Source: Fodinibius halophilus
Lineage (GTDB): Bacteria > Bacteroidota > Rhodothermia > Balneolales > Balneolaceae
Direction: 5' to 3'
DNA: 64,000 nt
NCBI RefSeq assembly: GCF_011059105.1
Contig: NZ_JAALLS010000001.1
Coordinates: forward strand, 251,399 to 315,398
A model generated the notes under the pieces. It was not told the origin of the DNA and ran no database searches. It was given only the letters and a program-made list of their open reading frames with translations. How positions within the stretch are numbered: the first letter of the stretch is position 1; each line of letters starts with the position of its first letter. A program made the position numbers and the translations under genes. Positions 55,856 through 63,889 of the stretch are shown here, one piece after another.

Positions 55856-57148
55856 CTACTTATCTGCCTCACCCATTACCGGATCAACACCACCAATAAT
55901 TACAACGGTGTCGGCAACCATCTCGCCATCCAGCAGATCTTCAAGTGCTTGTAAGTTCTTAAAGGATGGGGAGTTGATCTTTAGTCTCCAAGGGTGACCG
56001 GTTCCGTCACTTTGAATATAGTATCCGAGCTCACCTTTGGGGCCTTCAACAGCATGGTAGGCTTCTTCGCCTTCCGGAGGACAAATACCGGTATCGGTCA
56101 TCATAAAATCATGAATCATTCCCTCCATAGAATAATATACCTCATCTTTAGAAGGATAGGCCTGCTTGGCATTATCCGTTCGTACGGGCCCTTTAGGTAA
56201 TTTATCAAGGCATTGACGAATGATGCGAATACTTTCGTGCATCTCTTCCATCCGCACGTAGTAACGTGCCAGGTTATCGCCTTCCAGACGGGTGGGTACT
56301 TCAAAGTCTACTTCGTCATAGCGAGCATAGGGTTCAAAATCGCGAAGGTCATATGCATAGCCTGAGGCTCTGAGCGTAGGTCCGGTAGCACCAATCTCAA
56401 GGGCTCGTTCCGGAGACAAAACGCCAACTTCGCGATTACGATCAAAGAAGATACGGTTTCGATCCAGCAGCCCGTGAAAGTCCTTTAGTTCTTGAGGGAA
56501 CTCATTGACAAAATCTTTAATCATGGCCATTGCATCATCCGTAAGATCATTGGCCACACCACCTATGCGGGCATGCGAAATCGTGAATCGGTGTCCTCCG
56601 ATATTATCAAAAATGTCGTATAGTTTTTCACGTTCTCGGAAGGTCCATATAAAGAATGATACGGCTCCCGCATCCATTACCATGGTACCTAACCAGAGTA
56701 GATGCGAGGAGATACGTGCCAGTTCACATCCAATCATTCGGATATAATGAGCACGTTCCGGTACTTCAACATTGGCAATTTTTTCAACAGCCGTACACAA
56801 TGCTACATTGTTGCTGTAAGGGGATAGGTAATCCATGCGATCGGTATAAGGCATGAATTCCTGATACGTTTTATTTTCGGCAATTTTTTCAACTCCGCGG
56901 TGAAGATAGCCGATATCGAGCTTGGCTTTTTCAATAAGCTCACCGTTAAGTTGAAGGATTAAACGCAGTACCCCGTGCGTTGCAGGGTGCTGCGGACCCA
57001 TGTTAAGTATCATTTTGGTACCCAGAGGATCTTCGTCATCCATCTTTTCGATGGTGGTATGCTTATCCTCAAGAGCTTGGTAAAGCTTTTCCTGATGCTC
57101 TTTAAAAAATTTGGGATCTACTTGATCCTTAATGTGTTTGGTGTCCAT
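55856..57148 (-). CDS. nuoD: NADH-quinone oxidoreductase subunit D
   Basis: A 430-residue subunit of the quinone module, homologous to the large subunit of NiFe hydrogenase. LNMGPQHPATHGVLRLILQL (49-68) and LDIGYLHRGVEKIAENK with the His of the quinone site are seen. The DRMDYLSPYSNNVALCTAVE stretch and the terminal VIIGGVDPVMGEADK are conserved. It lies 8 bases after nuoC. The separate nuoC and nuoD genes exclude the fused nuoCD of enterobacteria. Confidence 0.97.
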   Translation of the reverse strand: MDTKHIKDQVDPKFFKEHQEKLYQALEDKHTTIEKMDDEDPLGTKMILNMGPQHPATHGVLRLILQLNGELIEKAKLDIGYLHRGVEKIAENKTYQEFMPYTDRMDYLSPYSNNVALCTAVEKIANVEVPERAHYIRMIGCELARISSHLLWLGTMVMDAGAVSFFIWTFREREKLYDIFDNIGGHRFTISHARIGGVANDLTDDAMAMIKDFVNEFPQELKDFHGLLDRNRIFFDRNREVGVLSPERALEIGATGPTLRASGYAYDLRDFEPYARYDEVDFEVPTRLEGDNLARYYVRMEEMHESIRIIRQCLDKLPKGPVRTDNAKQAYPSKDEVYYSMEGMIHDFMMTDTGICPPEGEEAYHAVEGPKGELGYYIQSDGTGHPWRLKINSPSFKNLQALEDLLDGEMVADTVVIIGGVDPVMGEADK

Positions 57149-57156
57149 AAAAAAGG

Positions 57157-57669
57157 CTACTCAGTGTCAGGCGTTGTACTTGGTAATTCAATAGAGCCGG
57201 GAATACCCAGAAGAGGAAATTCTTTGCGCATTGGAAAGTAATCGAAGTCTTCGGGCATAAAGATACGGCGGAAGTCGGGGTGTTCAGTAAAAGTAACACC
57301 GAACATGTCATAGACTTCGCGTTCAAGCCAGCTTGCAGCTCTCCAGATATCAGCAACCGAGGCGATTTCTGGATTTTCTTCCGGCAAGCGTGTTTTTAAG
57401 AAAAAGCGTTCCCGGTCGCGCAACGAAATAAGGTTGTAAGCAATTTCAAAGCGGTCGTTTGATGTGAAACGATCGATGCCGAAAAGATCTGTTAAATAGA
57501 TAAAGTGTTGTTCTTCTTTCAGATACGTACAGATCTCAACAATAGCATCGGACTTTACCTGAATAAAGGTATCGCCGCTTGATTGGTATACTTCGATGAA
57601 GGAGTCCGAGAACTGCTCGGAAAGTCCATCGACTACGTTTTGAAGTTTTTCTGATAGTTCTAAATCCAT
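57157..57669 (-). CDS. nuoC: NADH-quinone oxidoreductase subunit C
   Basis: A 170-residue peripheral subunit. The signature is RAASWLEREVYDMFGVTFTE, followed by HPDFRRIFMPEDF, and the end is FPMRKEFPLLG. It links NuoD and NuoB in the quinone module. It starts 1 base after the nuoB stop region and runs into nuoD with 8 bases between. Confidence 0.96.
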   Translation of the reverse strand: MDLELSEKLQNVVDGLSEQFSDSFIEVYQSSGDTFIQVKSDAIVEICTYLKEEQHFIYLTDLFGIDRFTSNDRFEIAYNLISLRDRERFFLKTRLPEENPEIASVADIWRAASWLEREVYDMFGVTFTEHPDFRRIFMPEDFDYFPMRKEFPLLGIPGSIELPSTTPDTE

Positions 57670-57670
57670 A

Positions 57671-58153
57671 TTAGGTATCGAGCATTACAGAGTGTTCGGT
57701 ACGAATTTTATCCTGAATCTTCATAAGGGCATGCAAGAGGGCATCAGGTCGGGGAGGGCAGCCAGAAATATAGGCATCAACAGGTAAGAAGTTGTCGCAA
57801 CCTTGCACAACACCATAGCAACGGTGCATCCCGCCGGTAGAAGCACAGGCTCCCATAGCGATACACCATTTAGGGTCGGGCATCTGGTCCCATATTCTGC
57901 GGATAGCATGAGACATTTTATAGTTGACCCATCCGGCAACGATCATAACATCACTTTGGCGAGGAGAGAAACGCATTACCTCCGAGCCAAATCGAGCCGC
58001 ATCATATTTAGGGCCGGCAAAAGCCATCATCTCAATAGCACAGCAGGCCAATCCCATCGGCATAGGCCATGCGGCATTAGATCGTGCCCAATTCGTTAAT
58101 GTATCAATTTTTGTGGTGAAGTAACCGTCACCAAGAGAGCTTTCAATACCCAT
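57671..58153 (-). CDS. nuoB: NADH-quinone oxidoreductase subunit B
   Basis: A 160-residue subunit carrying cluster N2, the last Fe-S cluster before the quinone. Its four cysteines are the adjacent pair in [12 protein letters not shown], one in GACASTGG and one in [11 protein letters not shown]. It is a short-type NuoB without long tails. It lies 21 bases after nuoA, in the normal ABCD order. Confidence 0.97.
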   Translation of the reverse strand: MGIESSLGDGYFTTKIDTLTNWARSNAAWPMPMGLACCAIEMMAFAGPKYDAARFGSEVMRFSPRQSDVMIVAGWVNYKMSHAIRRIWDQMPDPKWCIAMGACASTGGMHRCYGVVQGCDNFLPVDAYISGCPPRPDALLHALMKIQDKIRTEHSVMLDT

Positions 58154-58174
58154 ATAAGTATAGGCTTAAATTAA

Positions 58175-58552
58175 TCAGTTAAACATTCCTTTTTTCATAT
58201 CCCAGTCGAGCGTTCCTTTTTTGATCAGATAAATAAGACCAACATAGAGCTCTAAGATAAATATAATCATCGATACGAGCGTTCCCAGTCCGTAATCTAA
58301 AAAGTTAACTGCCCAGGGATAAATAAATACAACTTCGAGATCAAAAACGATAAAGGCGATTGCCACCAGGTAAAAGCTGATCGAGTAACGGTCGGCTGCT
58401 TCGCCCACGGGATCCATGCCGCTTTCATACGGATCCAACTTATTTTTGTTGGGTCGGAAAGGACCAAGAATTTTTGATAATGTCATTAGTAGAACCGCTA
58501 AAACAATAGCGACTCCGGCAAGAATTACGATTGGTAAATAGTTAGAAAACAT
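58175..58552 (-). CDS. nuoA: NADH-quinone oxidoreductase subunit A
   Basis: A 125-residue membrane subunit with three helices (VILAGVAIVLAVLLMTL, FYLVAIAFIVFDLEVVFIYP and LVSMIIFILELYVGLIYLI). The first loop has NKLDPYESGMDP, where YESG is the family signature (often YECG), and the second helix has FDLEVVF. It starts the nuoABCDEFGH operon. Upstream is an inverted repeat, AAGGTGGGG/CCCCACCTT at 58620-58674. Confidence 0.96.
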   Translation of the reverse strand: MFSNYLPIVILAGVAIVLAVLLMTLSKILGPFRPNKNKLDPYESGMDPVGEAADRYSISFYLVAIAFIVFDLEVVFIYPWAVNFLDYGLGTLVSMIIFILELYVGLIYLIKKGTLDWDMKKGMFN

Positions 58553-58619
58553 CAGTCAATTTCAGTTTATTTGGATCAGTCGGAAATTAGGGGCAATCGC
58601 TCGTAATGTCAATGAAATC

Positions 58620-58674
58620 AAGGTGGGGAATATAGGATTTCTGATACTCAAAACATATAAATTTACCCCACCTT
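58620..58674. repeat. Inverted repeat upstream of nuoA
   Basis: AAGGTGGGG (58620-58628) and CCCCACCTT (58666-58674), a perfect 9-bp inverted repeat with 37 bases between the arms. It lies in the 194-base gap between the Mth938-like gene and nuoA. It could be an operator, a long hairpin in the leader, or an end signal for the upstream gene, although no good T-run follows on the minus strand. Confidence 0.5.
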
Positions 58675-58746
58675 TCTTATTTAAAATGAGTTTAAACACG
58701 CAGGTTTAGTACCGTGTTCTGCTGCCTGAACAAGGTAAGGTGCGTT

Positions 58747-59121
58747 TTAGCATGTGGAATGAATAAGTGCTCCAACAGGAAGGTTCGTTCTGAGGTCATT
58801 ATATTTTTGTTTGGCCTGTTCGGTTTCCAGAATATGGAAGTCAATATTGCGTTCGTTGAGATACTTTTTAGTTTCTTGGCAAACTTGCAGGCGTTCATGA
58901 AAGCCCTGCGATAATATAACGATTTCTGAACCACGCTCTAGCAGTTCCTCGACATCAGCAGGCTGGATACCGGGCACATGATGGGTGCCGGTTTCGTTCC
59001 AATCCCACTCTCGGGAACCACTCGGAAATAGCTTGGCATCTTTATGTGTTCTGCGGTTGCTTAGGGTGACTTTTCCCCACTCAATGGAATGAATTTTAGG
59101 AGATTTTTTTTTAGGTGCCAT
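58747..59121 (-). CDS. Mth938-like domain protein (AAMDC/DUF498 family)
   Basis: A 124-residue single-domain protein. PKIHSIEWGKVTL (8-20) starts the fold, followed by KDAKLFPSGSREWDWNETG and HVPGIQPADVEELLE with ERGSEIVILSQGF. The end, LPVGALIHSTC, is the usual strand with a Thr or Ser near the terminus. Members include NDUFAF3-like factors for complex I assembly in mitochondria, so a gene next to nuoA is suggestive. The direct role in bacteria is not established. It is leftward, upstream of nuoA, and may be co-transcribed. Confidence 0.85.
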   Translation of the reverse strand: MAPKKKSPKIHSIEWGKVTLSNRRTHKDAKLFPSGSREWDWNETGTHHVPGIQPADVEELLERGSEIVILSQGFHERLQVCQETKKYLNERNIDFHILETEQAKQKYNDLRTNLPVGALIHSTC

Positions 59122-59197
59122 GATACGGGTGATTTTGGTTTACTTTTTAGTAAACATTTAGGTCAAAAAATCCGTTTATTATAAGGTACTATCAAAG

Positions 59198-59228
59198 TTT
59201 ACGGGTACCATAAAAATCAGTAAATTTG
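59198..59228 (+). promoter_or_regulatory. Promoter of the bifunctional-nuclease-family gene
   Basis: TTTA (59198-59201), a 19-base spacer and TAAATTTG (59221-59228), an exact match to the Bacteroidota -7 element TAnnTTTG. The start codon follows 41 bases later. Confidence 0.62.
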
Positions 59229-59269
59229 TTTCTAAATAAAATTATTATTCAAAAGTAATATTCTGACCA

Positions 59270-59842
59270 TTGGATAAAATTAAGATGGATATATTAGGGC
59301 TTTCAACAAGCCCAAGTAGTGGTGGAGCCTATGCATTGATTTTAAATGAAGTAGAAGGCAATCGTCGCCTTCCTATTATTATAGGTACGTTTGAGGCACA
59401 AGCGATTGCTCTTGAGCTAGAACATATTCGACCTCCGCGCCCGATGACGCACGACCTTCTAAAAAATATGATTCAAAATTTTGGATCAGATGTGGAGCAG
59501 GTATTTATAAATGATCTCAGTGAAGGGACCTTTTTTGCTAAGATAATTTATGAGGAAAATGGGCAGGAGATGGAACAAGATGCTCGTCCCAGTGATGCTA
59601 TTGCGCTCGCTGTTCGCTTCGATGCATCTATCTATGTTGCTCCCGAAATCCTTGACGAGGCCGGTATTGTGTCTGAGGGGGAGGAAGGCGAGGAGTTAAC
59701 AGCCACGGCCGAAGGGAAAGACCAACCGCGCGAGATGAGTAAGCTGGAACGCCTTGAAAATGAGCTTCAGACCGCAATAGATACCGAAAATTATGAAAAA
59801 GCGGCTCGACTTCGGGATGAAATTCAAAAGCTAAAAGGCTAG
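59270..59842 (+). CDS. Bifunctional nuclease family protein with a UVR motif
   Basis: A 190-residue protein. The start is a TTG at 59270 (DKIKMDILGLSTSPSSGG); an ATG at 59285 would give five residues fewer, but homologues usually begin with this extra strand. The DUF151/bifunctional nuclease domain (1-130) includes LPIIIGTFEAQAIALELE, PRPMTHDLLKNMI and QDARPSDAIALAVRF. The last 30 residues (RLENELQTAIDTENYEKAAR and on) form a UvrB/UvrC-type UVR motif that mediates protein contact. The nuclease activity of the family was reported for plant relatives; the bacterial role is open. It begins a rightward group with bshC. Confidence 0.87.
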   Translation: MDKIKMDILGLSTSPSSGGAYALILNEVEGNRRLPIIIGTFEAQAIALELEHIRPPRPMTHDLLKNMIQNFGSDVEQVFINDLSEGTFFAKIIYEENGQEMEQDARPSDAIALAVRFDASIYVAPEILDEAGIVSEGEEGEELTATAEGKDQPREMSKLERLENELQTAIDTENYEKAARLRDEIQKLKG

Positions 59843-59847
59843 CAGTA

Positions 59848-61464
59848 TTGCAACTCACAAATTACTCCTTCGAAGCACTACCGTTTTCAGATCTTTTTAA
59901 AACTTATATTACCGACTATCATGAGTTAAGTGATTTCTACGGAACCAATCCGTTTGATGAGGAAGCTATAGCCCAAAGGGCAGATCAGTTTAACTACTCG
60001 GGTGATCGCGAGAGAACCTCAAAAATACTTTCTGGTTTTAATAAGTGTTTTAATATCGCTGAGGCTGCTCAGGAGAATATAAAGCGTTTGGCCGATGAAC
60101 AATCACTAGCCGTTGTTACGGGCCAGCAGTTGGGTATATATGGCGGTCCCCTCTATACCGTTCTCAAGACAATTACTACTATTCATCTTGCTAAGCAGAT
60201 GGAGGAGGCCTTAGATCGACCGGTTATTCCGATCTTTTGGCTGGCTGATGAAGATCATGATTATGAAGAGGTGCGATCACTTTCGGTTCTGGAAGGGAAT
60301 AATGTGCAGAGCTATGGGTTACCTTCCCAAAGTGAGCCATTGCCTGCGGTTGCAGATATTGAGATCCCAGACGATATTGAGCAATTGAAAGCAGATTTAA
60401 AAGATTCTCTGTATGATACCGATTTTTCAGATGAGCTCTGGGAGCTATTAGATAGCTCGTTTAAAGCTGGTAATACCTTTTTCGAGGCCTTTGGCCAGTG
60501 GATAAGTTCATTATTTTCTAAACATGGCTTGGTATTAGCCGGCAGTAAAGATATTAAGGTAAAGGAGGCTACCGGTAGCTTTCTTAAAAAATCTATTTTA
60601 AAGGCGGATGATATCCGGAATAAACTTGAAAGTCGGTCAGGGCAAATCAGCGAACAATTCCACAGCCAGGTTACACTATATGATTCCAACCTGTTTTATT
60701 TGAATGGACAATCGGGTCGAACAAAGATTGCACGTAACGGAGAGGGTTGGAAAACAGATTCAGGACAGGAATGGGAAACTGACCAGCTGATTGAGGAGAT
60801 TGAAGAAAATCCTGAGAACTTCTCTCCGAATGTTTTTCTGCGTCCCATTTTACAAGATGCGTTACTTCCTACTTTGGGATATGTAGCAGGCCCCGGAGAA
60901 ACAGCCTATTATGGACAGATGAAAGAGATGTATGGCTGTTTTGATATGGAGATGCCTGTAATATTTCCTCGACTTAGTGCAACAATTGTTGAGCCGGCTA
61001 TTGACCGCATCATTAATGAACTCCCTTTTGATTTTCATGAATATGGAAATCGTATTGAAGACCTGGAGTCTGATTACGTAGATCGCACTGAACAGCATGA
61101 TATTGAGGCCATTTTTAACGATTGGCACAATGATGTTGAGGCACTGGCAGAAGATAGAACCAAAAAGATTGCTGATATCGACCCAACGCTTGAAGGGGCC
61201 TCTGAAAAAGCAACTGCTACCTATTTAAATGAGCTTAACAAACTGAAAGGGAAGGTTTACAGGTCTGTCAAAAAACAGGACAAGATACAGTTAAAACGTA
61301 TTCGAAGAATCAAGGCGAATACATTTCCGGGGGATGGGCTGCAAGAGCGCGTTATAGCAGGTATATATTTTATGAACAAATACGGAATTGATATTTGGGA
61401 TAAACTTCTCGAGAACCTCGACGAAAAGGAACAATTCGACCATCACAAACTGATTTACCTGTAA
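59848..61464 (+). CDS. bshC: Bacillithiol biosynthesis cysteine-adding enzyme BshC
   Basis: A 538-residue enzyme that adds cysteine to glucosaminyl-malate, the last step of bacillithiol synthesis. The start is a TTG at 59848 (MQLTNYSFEALPFSDLF as translated), as no ATG is near. The nucleotide-like fold shows AVVTGQQLGIYGGPLYTVLK (93-112 approximately), then VIPIFWLADEDHDYEEV and LLPTLGYVAGPGETAYYGQM. The end has a coiled coil (LNELNKLKGKVYRSVKKQDK). It points to bacillithiol as the low-molecular-weight thiol of this organism; bshA and bshB are not in the window. The 1-base overlap with the next gene implies coupling. Confidence 0.94.
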   Translation: MQLTNYSFEALPFSDLFKTYITDYHELSDFYGTNPFDEEAIAQRADQFNYSGDRERTSKILSGFNKCFNIAEAAQENIKRLADEQSLAVVTGQQLGIYGGPLYTVLKTITTIHLAKQMEEALDRPVIPIFWLADEDHDYEEVRSLSVLEGNNVQSYGLPSQSEPLPAVADIEIPDDIEQLKADLKDSLYDTDFSDELWELLDSSFKAGNTFFEAFGQWISSLFSKHGLVLAGSKDIKVKEATGSFLKKSILKADDIRNKLESRSGQISEQFHSQVTLYDSNLFYLNGQSGRTKIARNGEGWKTDSGQEWETDQLIEEIEENPENFSPNVFLRPILQDALLPTLGYVAGPGETAYYGQMKEMYGCFDMEMPVIFPRLSATIVEPAIDRIINELPFDFHEYGNRIEDLESDYVDRTEQHDIEAIFNDWHNDVEALAEDRTKKIADIDPTLEGASEKATATYLNELNKLKGKVYRSVKKQDKIQLKRIRRIKANTFPGDGLQERVIAGIYFMNKYGIDIWDKLLENLDEKEQFDHHKLIYL

Positions 61465-62042
61465 TGGATGATACCCAATCTAAAAAGGAAAAATTGCGCA
61501 GCACGCTTTTAGAGGCCAGAGAATCAATAAGTGATGAAGATTTTTTGGGTGGATCAACAGAAATTGTTGAGAAGTTGCGAAGTCATTCTGTTTTCTTGGA
61601 AGCTGATGTTATTCACTGCTATGTTTCAATGAACAGCCGGGGAGAGGTTGACACCCAAAGGCTGATAAAAAAAATGCTTAAAGGTGATAAGGATGTGGTT
61701 GTTCCTGTTACGAACTTCAAAGACCATACGTTGTCGCACATTCGCTTACATTCTTTTAGTCAGCTAAAGAAAAATAAATGGGGCGTACTGGAACCTGAAG
61801 AAGGCAAAAAAGTATCTGTTGATGCAATTGAACTGGTGGTTGTACCGATGGTCGGAGGTGATGAGTCTGCCAATCGTATTGGGTATGGCGAAGGGTTTTA
61901 TGATCGTTTCCTGAATGCAGTGAGCTGTCCCAAGGTAGGACTTTGCTTTGAGCAAAATATTGTTCCCGAAATACCAGTTGAGGAGTTTGATATACCCTTA
62001 GACCACATAATTACTGAAGAGCGGATTATTAGTCGAGATTAA
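61464..62042 (+). CDS. 5-formyltetrahydrofolate cyclo-ligase
   Basis: A 192-residue enzyme that turns 5-formyl-THF into 5,10-methenyl-THF with ATP. The start KEKLRSTLLEARESISDEDF matches the family's N-terminal helix, VHCYVSMNSRGEVDT is recognisable as the following strand region (written IHCYVSMNSRGEVDT here), and NRIGYGEGFYDRFL is the ATP/substrate motif (GYGxGxYDR). LCFEQNIVPEIPVEEFDIPL and the closing HIITEERI are conserved. It overlaps bshC by 1 base. Confidence 0.93.
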   Translation: MDDTQSKKEKLRSTLLEARESISDEDFLGGSTEIVEKLRSHSVFLEADVIHCYVSMNSRGEVDTQRLIKKMLKGDKDVVVPVTNFKDHTLSHIRLHSFSQLKKNKWGVLEPEEGKKVSVDAIELVVVPMVGGDESANRIGYGEGFYDRFLNAVSCPKVGLCFEQNIVPEIPVEEFDIPLDHIITEERIISRD

Positions 62043-62124
62043 TTTGCTATATTATTGTAACAAAGTATTACTTTTGACGTAATACATATTGTTCGCAAAA
62101 ACTTATGGGCACGGGAGTAATATT

Positions 62125-62826
62125 ATGGCACAAAGAACAAAACAGTCTACACATCATAACCTCGATTCATTGATGGATTTTGAAGACCATGAACTTCAAA
62201 ATACCATGCAAGAGTTTTTAGAGGAAGAGAAAAAAGCGAATACCAATATCTGGAACTTTGCTACAATTGCAGGTATTGCCATGTTTTTTGTAGGGGTCAT
62301 GTTCATTCTAAACATGCTTATCGGTATAGGACCAGATCTTGGTGGACTTATGGAAGCATTACCTTTAATTGGAGGGGCCTTGGTAACACTGGTAGGATTT
62401 GGCTTTCTGGTTGGCGATCGCAAAAAAGAAAAGCAGGCCAAGAAAAAGAAAAAACGTACTTCCAAAAAGTATGATTTTGATTACGATTTTGGGAGCAGTA
62501 CCGAAGAAGAGGACTTTACGTTGAATAATGATTTGGGCTCCGGCCAAAAGACTAAAAGTAAATCAAGCTCTTCTGCCAATACTTTTGATTTCGATTCCTA
62601 TGCCTTTAGTGAGTCAAAAAAGCTATACAAATCCCGGACAGATAAAAAACTCTCGGGTGTTTGTGGGGGATTAGCAAAATACTTTGGTATCAGTTCTACC
62701 GTTATTCGTCTATTATTTATTATAACACTCTTTGCAGCGGGCGGAGCATCCTTTTTTGTATACGTGGCCTTGGCTTTGGCTCTGGATAAGGAGCCGCCTG
62801 AAATGATGGATGACTTCAAGTTCTAA
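62125..62826 (+). CDS. Membrane protein with C-terminal PspC domain
   Basis: I start at the ATG at 62125 (MAQRTKQSTHHNL), giving 233 residues; a TTG at 62089 adds a poor leader. Two membrane helices come first (NFATIAGIAMFFVGVMFILN and ALPLIGGALVTLVGFGFLVG). A Lys-rich stretch and an acidic, Ser-rich linker follow. The PspC domain is at the end: KKLYKSRTDKKLSGVCGGLA, KYFGISSTVIRLLFII and FVYVALALALDKEP. PspC domains are usually at the N-terminus; this order is less common. The family is tied to the envelope-stress response, but no other psp gene is near. It has its own terminator. Confidence 0.83.
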   Translation: MAQRTKQSTHHNLDSLMDFEDHELQNTMQEFLEEEKKANTNIWNFATIAGIAMFFVGVMFILNMLIGIGPDLGGLMEALPLIGGALVTLVGFGFLVGDRKKEKQAKKKKKRTSKKYDFDYDFGSSTEEEDFTLNNDLGSGQKTKSKSSSSANTFDFDSYAFSESKKLYKSRTDKKLSGVCGGLAKYFGISSTVIRLLFIITLFAAGGASFFVYVALALALDKEPPEMMDDFKF

Positions 62827-62865
62827 ATGTTATTTATTAAATGAACGATATTTTAAAGATGAATT

Positions 62866-62900
62866 GCCCTCGTTGAATCAACAGACGGGGGCTTTTTTTA
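62866..62900 (+). terminator. Intrinsic terminator of the PspC-domain gene
   Basis: GCCCTCGT (62866-62873) pairs with ACGGGGGC (62885-62892), including one G-T pair, followed by TTTTTTTA. It lies 40 bases after the stop codon. Confidence 0.85.
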
Positions 62901-62995
62901 TTAAGTTTGATGAGTAGAATTAATATAGTAATTCATTGAGACGCAGATGATTGTTATATTCAGACCGTTAACTGAGCTTAAAATAATAGAATAAA

Positions 62996-63595
62996 GTGTT
63001 TATAACGTTTGAAGGGATTGATGGAAGTGGTAAGTCAACACAAATTCAAAAACTACGACAACATCTGGAGCAGAAGGGGATTCAGGTAAAGGTTTTTCGA
63101 GATCCGGGTGGACCGGTTGTTTCAGAGAAGGTGCGAGAGCTTTTGCTAAGTCCAAACTATGAGATAGATCCGGTTACCGAATTATTACTTTTTTCGGCCG
63201 CCCGTTCTCAATTAATGGCAGAAAAGGTATTACCAAGTTTAGAAGAGGGGGCAGTAGTAATATTGGACCGATTTTATGATTCTACCGTTGCCTATCAAGG
63301 GTATGGTCGGCAATCGGTACCTTTGCCGGAGATTCATAAGATGAACAGCATTGCCAGCCATAAGTGTGAACCCGACCTTACTATTTATATGAAATTATCT
63401 CTTGAAGCGGCTAAAAAGAGGATGTCACAAAAACGAGATCGTATGGAACAGGCAGGAGACTTTTTTTATACCCACGTCATCCGGGGGTTTGATAAACTGG
63501 CAGAGCAAGAAGAACGTATATTTACCCTGGATGCTACGTTACCTGCCGAGAGGGTGCATGAGCAGATCTGGGCGATCGTAGACAATTCTTTTTAA
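62996..63595 (+). CDS. tmk: Thymidylate kinase
   Basis: A 199-residue dTMP kinase with a GTG start at 62996 (FITFEGIDGSGKST directly follows, so the start is fixed by the P-loop at about 8-14). The DRY-like motif is LDRFYDSTVAYQGYGR, and the lid is MSQKRDRMEQAGDFFYTHVI. The usual EPGGTxxGExIR stretch reads DPGGPVVSEKVR here, with Pro and Ser for the common Thr and Gly. It phosphorylates dTMP to dTDP for DNA synthesis. It is preceded by a 169-base gap and followed by almost 300 bases without a gene. Confidence 0.94.
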   Translation: MFITFEGIDGSGKSTQIQKLRQHLEQKGIQVKVFRDPGGPVVSEKVRELLLSPNYEIDPVTELLLFSAARSQLMAEKVLPSLEEGAVVILDRFYDSTVAYQGYGRQSVPLPEIHKMNSIASHKCEPDLTIYMKLSLEAAKKRMSQKRDRMEQAGDFFYTHVIRGFDKLAEQEERIFTLDATLPAERVHEQIWAIVDNSF

Positions 63596-63889
63596 GGATT
63601 ATTGATTCCAAACATCCCCCTGTAACAGAAAAAGTTCTCTAATCGTTTGATGGTTATGCTCTGAATGGAGGATTAAAATAGTCTTATTTTGTTTAAATCG
63701 CCTATAAATCGGCCTTTAATTTATACTAAGGCAGAAATTGAAGCTCAAATCGAGAGCAAAATTAATTGCTGCTTAGCGAAATAATGATTAATTTTATTGC
63801 ATTGTGGGTAAAACCTAATTGGAAACTGAAAAATCTCCTTTTTCATCGTTTCAACTACTAATTTTAACCAACTCTGAAGTATATAAATT
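63596..63889. other. Gap between tmk and the SRPBCC gene
   Basis: A 294-base AT-rich stretch. It must contain the promoter of the last gene: TAATTTTA near 63859 is loosely like the -7 element. I see no hairpin terminator behind tmk and no gene. Confidence 0.45.
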
